A DNA stretch of 64,000 nucleotides from Paenibacillus sp. 1781tsa1 (GTDB taxonomy: Bacteria > Bacillota > Bacilli > Paenibacillales > Paenibacillaceae), in contig NZ_JAMYWY010000001.1 of the NCBI RefSeq assembly GCF_024159265.1, positions 3,658,001 to 3,722,000 of the forward strand. Reading direction: 5' to 3'. Made by a program: the position numbers and the translations under genes. Under the pieces are notes generated by a model. The model worked only from the letters and a program-made list of their open reading frames with translations, was not told where the DNA came from and ran no database searches. This document shows, one piece after another, positions 61,304 to 64,000 of this stretch; the first letter of the stretch is position 1, and the number at the start of each line of letters is the position of its first letter.

Positions 61304-61657
61304 TCATCGGTTTCCACCGAATTCTTTACCGAAGTCCTCCATCTTTTCAAGGATTGGAAGTAACTTCATTCCCTTTTCTGTCAAAGAGTACTCGACTCGT
61401 GGAGGAACTTCCGGATAAATATCACGTTGAATAACGCCATCATTCTCTAATTCCTTAAGTTGCTTGGTAAGTGAGCCCTGAGAGAGATCCCCAAGGAATT
61501 TTTTGATGTCCGAATAACGACGTGTTTCATCTTTTAGATACCATAATATAAAATACTTCCACCGTCCGGAAAGAACATTCTGGGTAAAGGCTATCGCGTA
61601 CATATCACTATTTCCATCGATGAACTCTTGCTCAAATCCTTCATTACAAACCCGCAT
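61304..61657 (-). CDS. HxlR-family (DUF24) regulator
   Basis: 117 residues; start at 61657 behind AGGAGTG, with cysteine C4 near the N terminus (MRVCNEGFE). Winged helix with the family signature VLSGRWKYFILWYL, RYSDIKKFL and LTEKGMKLLPIL. HxlR/DUF24 proteins such as YodB and HypR sense electrophiles or oxidants through a conserved N-terminal cysteine. Its position opposite a flavin monooxygenase and a nitroreductase fits such a role. Palindromes ATGTAC-TAT-GTACAT (61690-61704) and TTAGCATGCTAA (61807-61818) in the divergent gap are candidate operators. Confidence 0.88.
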   Translation of the reverse strand: MRVCNEGFEQEFIDGNSDMYAIAFTQNVLSGRWKYFILWYLKDETRRYSDIKKFLGDLSQGSLTKQLKELENDGVIQRDIYPEVPPRVEYSLTEKGMKLLPILEKMEDFGKEFGGNR

Positions 61658-61689
61658 TGATATCACTCCTATTCTATAGGTACAGAAAG

Positions 61690-61818
61690 ATGTACTATGT
61701 ACATTTATATTGCCCTCTTTGCAAAACAAACGAACACACTTAAGATTGGGTCAACAACCAAAACAATTTAATTTGTTTTAAAAAAAAAAAATTTTTAGTT
61801 ATATATTTAGCATGCTAA
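61690..61818. promoter_or_regulatory. Candidate HxlR operators in divergent gap
   Basis: Two perfect palindromes: ATGTAC-TAT-GTACAT (61690-61704), close to the HxlR start, and TTAGCATGCTAA (61807-61818), closer to the monooxygenase. A long A-run lies between them. Confidence 0.4.
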
Positions 61819-61924
61819 GTAATTATTATATTTTTCAATGTCATCGTTAGCAAGTTAGACTATTAAATTTATTGTGTATTTCAAATCCACTACTTGCTTA
61901 TATGGAATGAAGGAGAAAAATTAT

Positions 61925-63262
61925 ATGCAAAAAAACAAGAAGATGCAATTGGCTCTACAGATGGTTTCAGGATACGGCGGTGAATTCAGCGCTTGGAGAG
62001 TGCCTGGCACTGACCCAGCAGCTTATACAAATATAGATAGTTATGTAGAACGGGCGAAGATAGCCGAACAGGGGAAGTTTCAAATGATTTTTATTGCCGA
62101 TACTCCTTCATTAACTGTGAACTTAGGCCCTCAGACGCCTGCGTTCCCAATGGATCCAACGTTGGCTCTAATGGCCGTAGCCCGAGAAACGAAACACATT
62201 GGACTTGTTGCTACACTTTCTACGACATTCAACTATCCATACAACATTGCACGTCAGTTCAAAGCACTGGATGTAATTAGTCAAGGACGTGTAGGTTGGA
62301 ATGCGGTTACTACATCCGACCCCTCAGCAGCTGCCAATTTTGGTGCAAAAGTTGCCAACCGTAAAGAACGGTATGACAAAGCACATGAAAGTATACAAAT
62401 TGTTCAGGCTTTGTGGGGGAGTTGGGAGTCCGATGCTTGGACACTTGATGTAGAAGGAGGAACATTCGCTGATATGGACAAAATCAAGCCAATAAACCTT
62501 CAAGGTCAATATTATGCATCTCGTGGTCCTTTGCCAATTCCCCCTTCTGCACAAGGCCAACCTGTTATTTTTCAGGCGGGAGGAGGGGATGAGGGATTAG
62601 AATTAGCTGGGAGATATGCCTCGGGTGTGTACGCGAATCCATATGATATCGAATCTGCTCGTGAACAAAGACAAGCGATTCGGCAAAGTGCCGTTCATTT
62701 TGGCCGAAAACCTGATGATATCAAGATGTTTGCGGGTTTTATGTTTTCGCTAGCTTCAACCGAAGAAGAAGCCTTGACACGTCGAAAACAGCTTATGAGC
62801 TTTAATCCTCAGGAGATTCCTAGTCGGGTAAGTTATCTCGGTTCAATGATCGGTTTACCCTTGTCGGTAAACTCGATAGATATTGATAAGGGATTACCTG
62901 CTGACTTGTTGAAACATGCATATGCTCATCCAATGGACCCAAGATCACCAAAAGCCTTGAAATTACTGCAGCAAGGGCTATCCATACGCGATGTTCTTGC
63001 CCATGGGGTCATTAATTATCATCCTGTCGTTGCAGGCACACCCACACAAGTTGCTGATTTTTTAGAAGAATGGTTTTTGGCTGAAGCGTGTGACGGCTTT
63101 TCAGTCGTCCCCGATATAGCTTTTGATGGCGTTGCGGATTTTGTAAACCAGGTTGTGCCTATCTTACAGAAACGTGGTTTGTTTCACACCGAATACGAAG
63201 GAAAAACCCTTCGAGAGAACATGGGCGTTCCATACGAATATGGGATGCGGGAATTGAAATAA
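61925..63262 (+). CDS. FMN-dependent monooxygenase, NtaA/SnaA/DszA family (LLM class)
   Basis: 445 residues; ATG 61925 is 9 nt after AAGGAG, preferred over the longer open frame. A luciferase-like TIM barrel: MQLALQMVSGYGGEFSAWR, FIADTPSL, FNYPYNIARQFKALD, GRVGWNAVTTSDPSAAANFG and PVIFQAGGGDEGLELA. Members oxidise nitrilotriacetate, dibenzothiophene sulfone, pristinamycin or other substrates with FMNH2 delivered by a separate reductase. The next gene is a nitroreductase/flavin reductase type, a suitable partner. Divergent from HxlR. The substrate is unknown; dealkylation or desulfurisation of an organic compound is likely. Confidence 0.88.
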   Translation: MQKNKKMQLALQMVSGYGGEFSAWRVPGTDPAAYTNIDSYVERAKIAEQGKFQMIFIADTPSLTVNLGPQTPAFPMDPTLALMAVARETKHIGLVATLSTTFNYPYNIARQFKALDVISQGRVGWNAVTTSDPSAAANFGAKVANRKERYDKAHESIQIVQALWGSWESDAWTLDVEGGTFADMDKIKPINLQGQYYASRGPLPIPPSAQGQPVIFQAGGGDEGLELAGRYASGVYANPYDIESAREQRQAIRQSAVHFGRKPDDIKMFAGFMFSLASTEEEALTRRKQLMSFNPQEIPSRVSYLGSMIGLPLSVNSIDIDKGLPADLLKHAYAHPMDPRSPKALKLLQQGLSIRDVLAHGVINYHPVVAGTPTQVADFLEEWFLAEACDGFSVVPDIAFDGVADFVNQVVPILQKRGLFHTEYEGKTLRENMGVPYEYGMRELK

Positions 63263-63282
63263 ACAAATAAAGGAGAGATTAC

Positions 63283-64000
63283 ATGAATCACACACTTGAG
63301 TTGCTTCATAATCACACATCGTATCGTACGTACACATCGCAACCTTTAGCAGAGGAACAAGTCGATGCGATCTTTAAGGCCGCCAATCAAACTTCATCGT
63401 TCAGTCTTTTGCAGGCCGTGTCCATTGTTCGTATCACTGATCCGGTTCTACGAACAAAGGTGAGAAAACTTTGTGTTGATCAACCTTATATTGAAGAGGC
63501 GGCAGAGTTTTGGATTTTTTGTGCGGATTTTAACCGAAACCATCAAATTGCTCCGGATGTAGACATCGAATATATTGAATTCCTCTTGATTGGTTCATTC
63601 GATGCCGGGCTCATGGCACAAAATGCATTAACTGCGGCTGAATCTATGGGACTAGGCGGTGTTTTTATTGGTGCGGTCAGAGCTAATATTGAGGAATTAT
63701 CAGACTTGTTGGGCTTACCGAAGTATGTGATTCCGTTAGTGGGATTATGCATAGGCAGTCCCACGGGAAATAAACCTGAACTAAAACCTCGTCTGCCTCA
63801 ATCTATGCTTTTACTTGAAAATCAGTATCGGGCACTCGACCAAGATAAATTGGCTATTTATGACGAAACCATGTTGAAATACTATGAGAATCGTCCAATA
63901 AGAGCTCCTTTTACAGTGAAAAAAGTAACAGGATGGAGTGATCACATACAGGATCATCTTCAAAGAAGTATCCTACCTCAAATGATGGACTATTTGAACA
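63283..64000 (+). CDS. NfsA/NfrA-type NADPH nitroreductase/flavin reductase, 3' end beyond window
   Basis: The ATG at 63283 follows AAAGGAGAG, 20 nt after the monooxygenase stop. 239 codons are visible without a stop, close to the family's usual 240-250 residues. N-terminal HTSYRTYTSQPL is the FMN-binding region. Further motifs are NALTAAESMGLGGVFIGAVR, split, and LPKYVIPLVGLCIGSP and KPRLPQSM, typical of the NfsA/FRP branch. These enzymes reduce nitro compounds, quinones or free FMN. Paired with the monooxygenase it could supply reduced FMN, though NfsA-like enzymes mostly keep FMN bound. Cotranscription with the preceding gene is very likely. Confidence 0.88.
   Translation, partial: MNHTLELLHNHTSYRTYTSQPLAEEQVDAIFKAANQTSSFSLLQAVSIVRITDPVLRTKVRKLCVDQPYIEEAAEFWIFCADFNRNHQIAPDVDIEYIEFLLIGSFDAGLMAQNALTAAESMGLGGVFIGAVRANIEELSDLLGLPKYVIPLVGLCIGSPTGNKPELKPRLPQSMLLLENQYRALDQDKLAIYDETMLKYYENRPIRAPFTVKKVTGWSDHIQDHLQRSILPQMMDYLN

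Noticed and set aside
1..64000. CRISPR arrays, tRNA or rRNA genes, prophage genes, biosynthetic megasynthases
   Set aside because: None was recognised on either strand.

Overview
The window looks like a chromosomal piece of a Paenibacillus-type Firmicute. The grounds are YesM/YesN-like two-component systems placed next to LplA/LplB/YtcP-like sugar ABC transporters without an ATPase gene, an S-layer-homology-anchored glycosidase, strong AGGAGG-type ribosome binding sites with some GTG/TTG starts, and many glycoside hydrolase genes. No rRNA, tRNA, CRISPR array or complete insertion sequence was seen.

Layout. 1-1.9 kb: 3' part of a multidomain GH32 fructanase. 2.2-10.1 kb: a patchwork of a LOG-family protein, degraded genes (an AraC/GyrI-like regulator with a one-base frameshift and a partial reversed copy of an Rrf2 gene), GntR + ilvD, MarR + two nitroreductase-like genes, and a VOC protein convergent with the intact Rrf2 regulator. 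10.3-35.7 kb (locus A): a secreted clan GH-A enzyme diverging from GH140 - response regulator - histidine kinase, then two permeases, a solute-binding lipoprotein, GH78, GH2, GH78, L-fucose isomerase and a DUF2961/GH172 protein. 35.7-38.5 kb: LysR remnant, a MarR/amidohydrolase divergon with two matching operator palindromes, and a decayed beta-helix gene. 38.5-60 kb (locus B): GH95, a cytoplasmic clan GH-D enzyme, a second GH95, a response regulator, a large secreted S-layer-anchored GH-D enzyme, a GH36 alpha-galactosidase, a convergent histidine kinase, and a second permease-permease-binding-protein set. 60-64 kb: methyltransferase, isochorismatase remnant, and an HxlR regulator divergent from a flavin monooxygenase and an NfsA/NfrA-type nitroreductase cut by the window end.

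How it fits together (inference). Each locus carries one two-component system, one importer and a set of mostly cytoplasmic exo-glycosidases. A secreted enzyme would trim a polymer outside, the ABC system would import oligosaccharides using an ATPase encoded elsewhere, and the cytoplasmic enzymes would take them apart. Locus A (apiosidase-type GH140, two rhamnosidase-type GH78, GH2, fucose isomerase) is reminiscent of attack on side chains of plant pectin such as rhamnogalacturonan II. Locus B (two GH95, two GH-D paralogues, GH36) points to fucosylated and alpha-galactosylated glycans. cre-like sites near several starts suggest catabolite control. Several small degraded genes and a conserved 70-nt motif-plus-hairpin unit mark the joints between the blocks.
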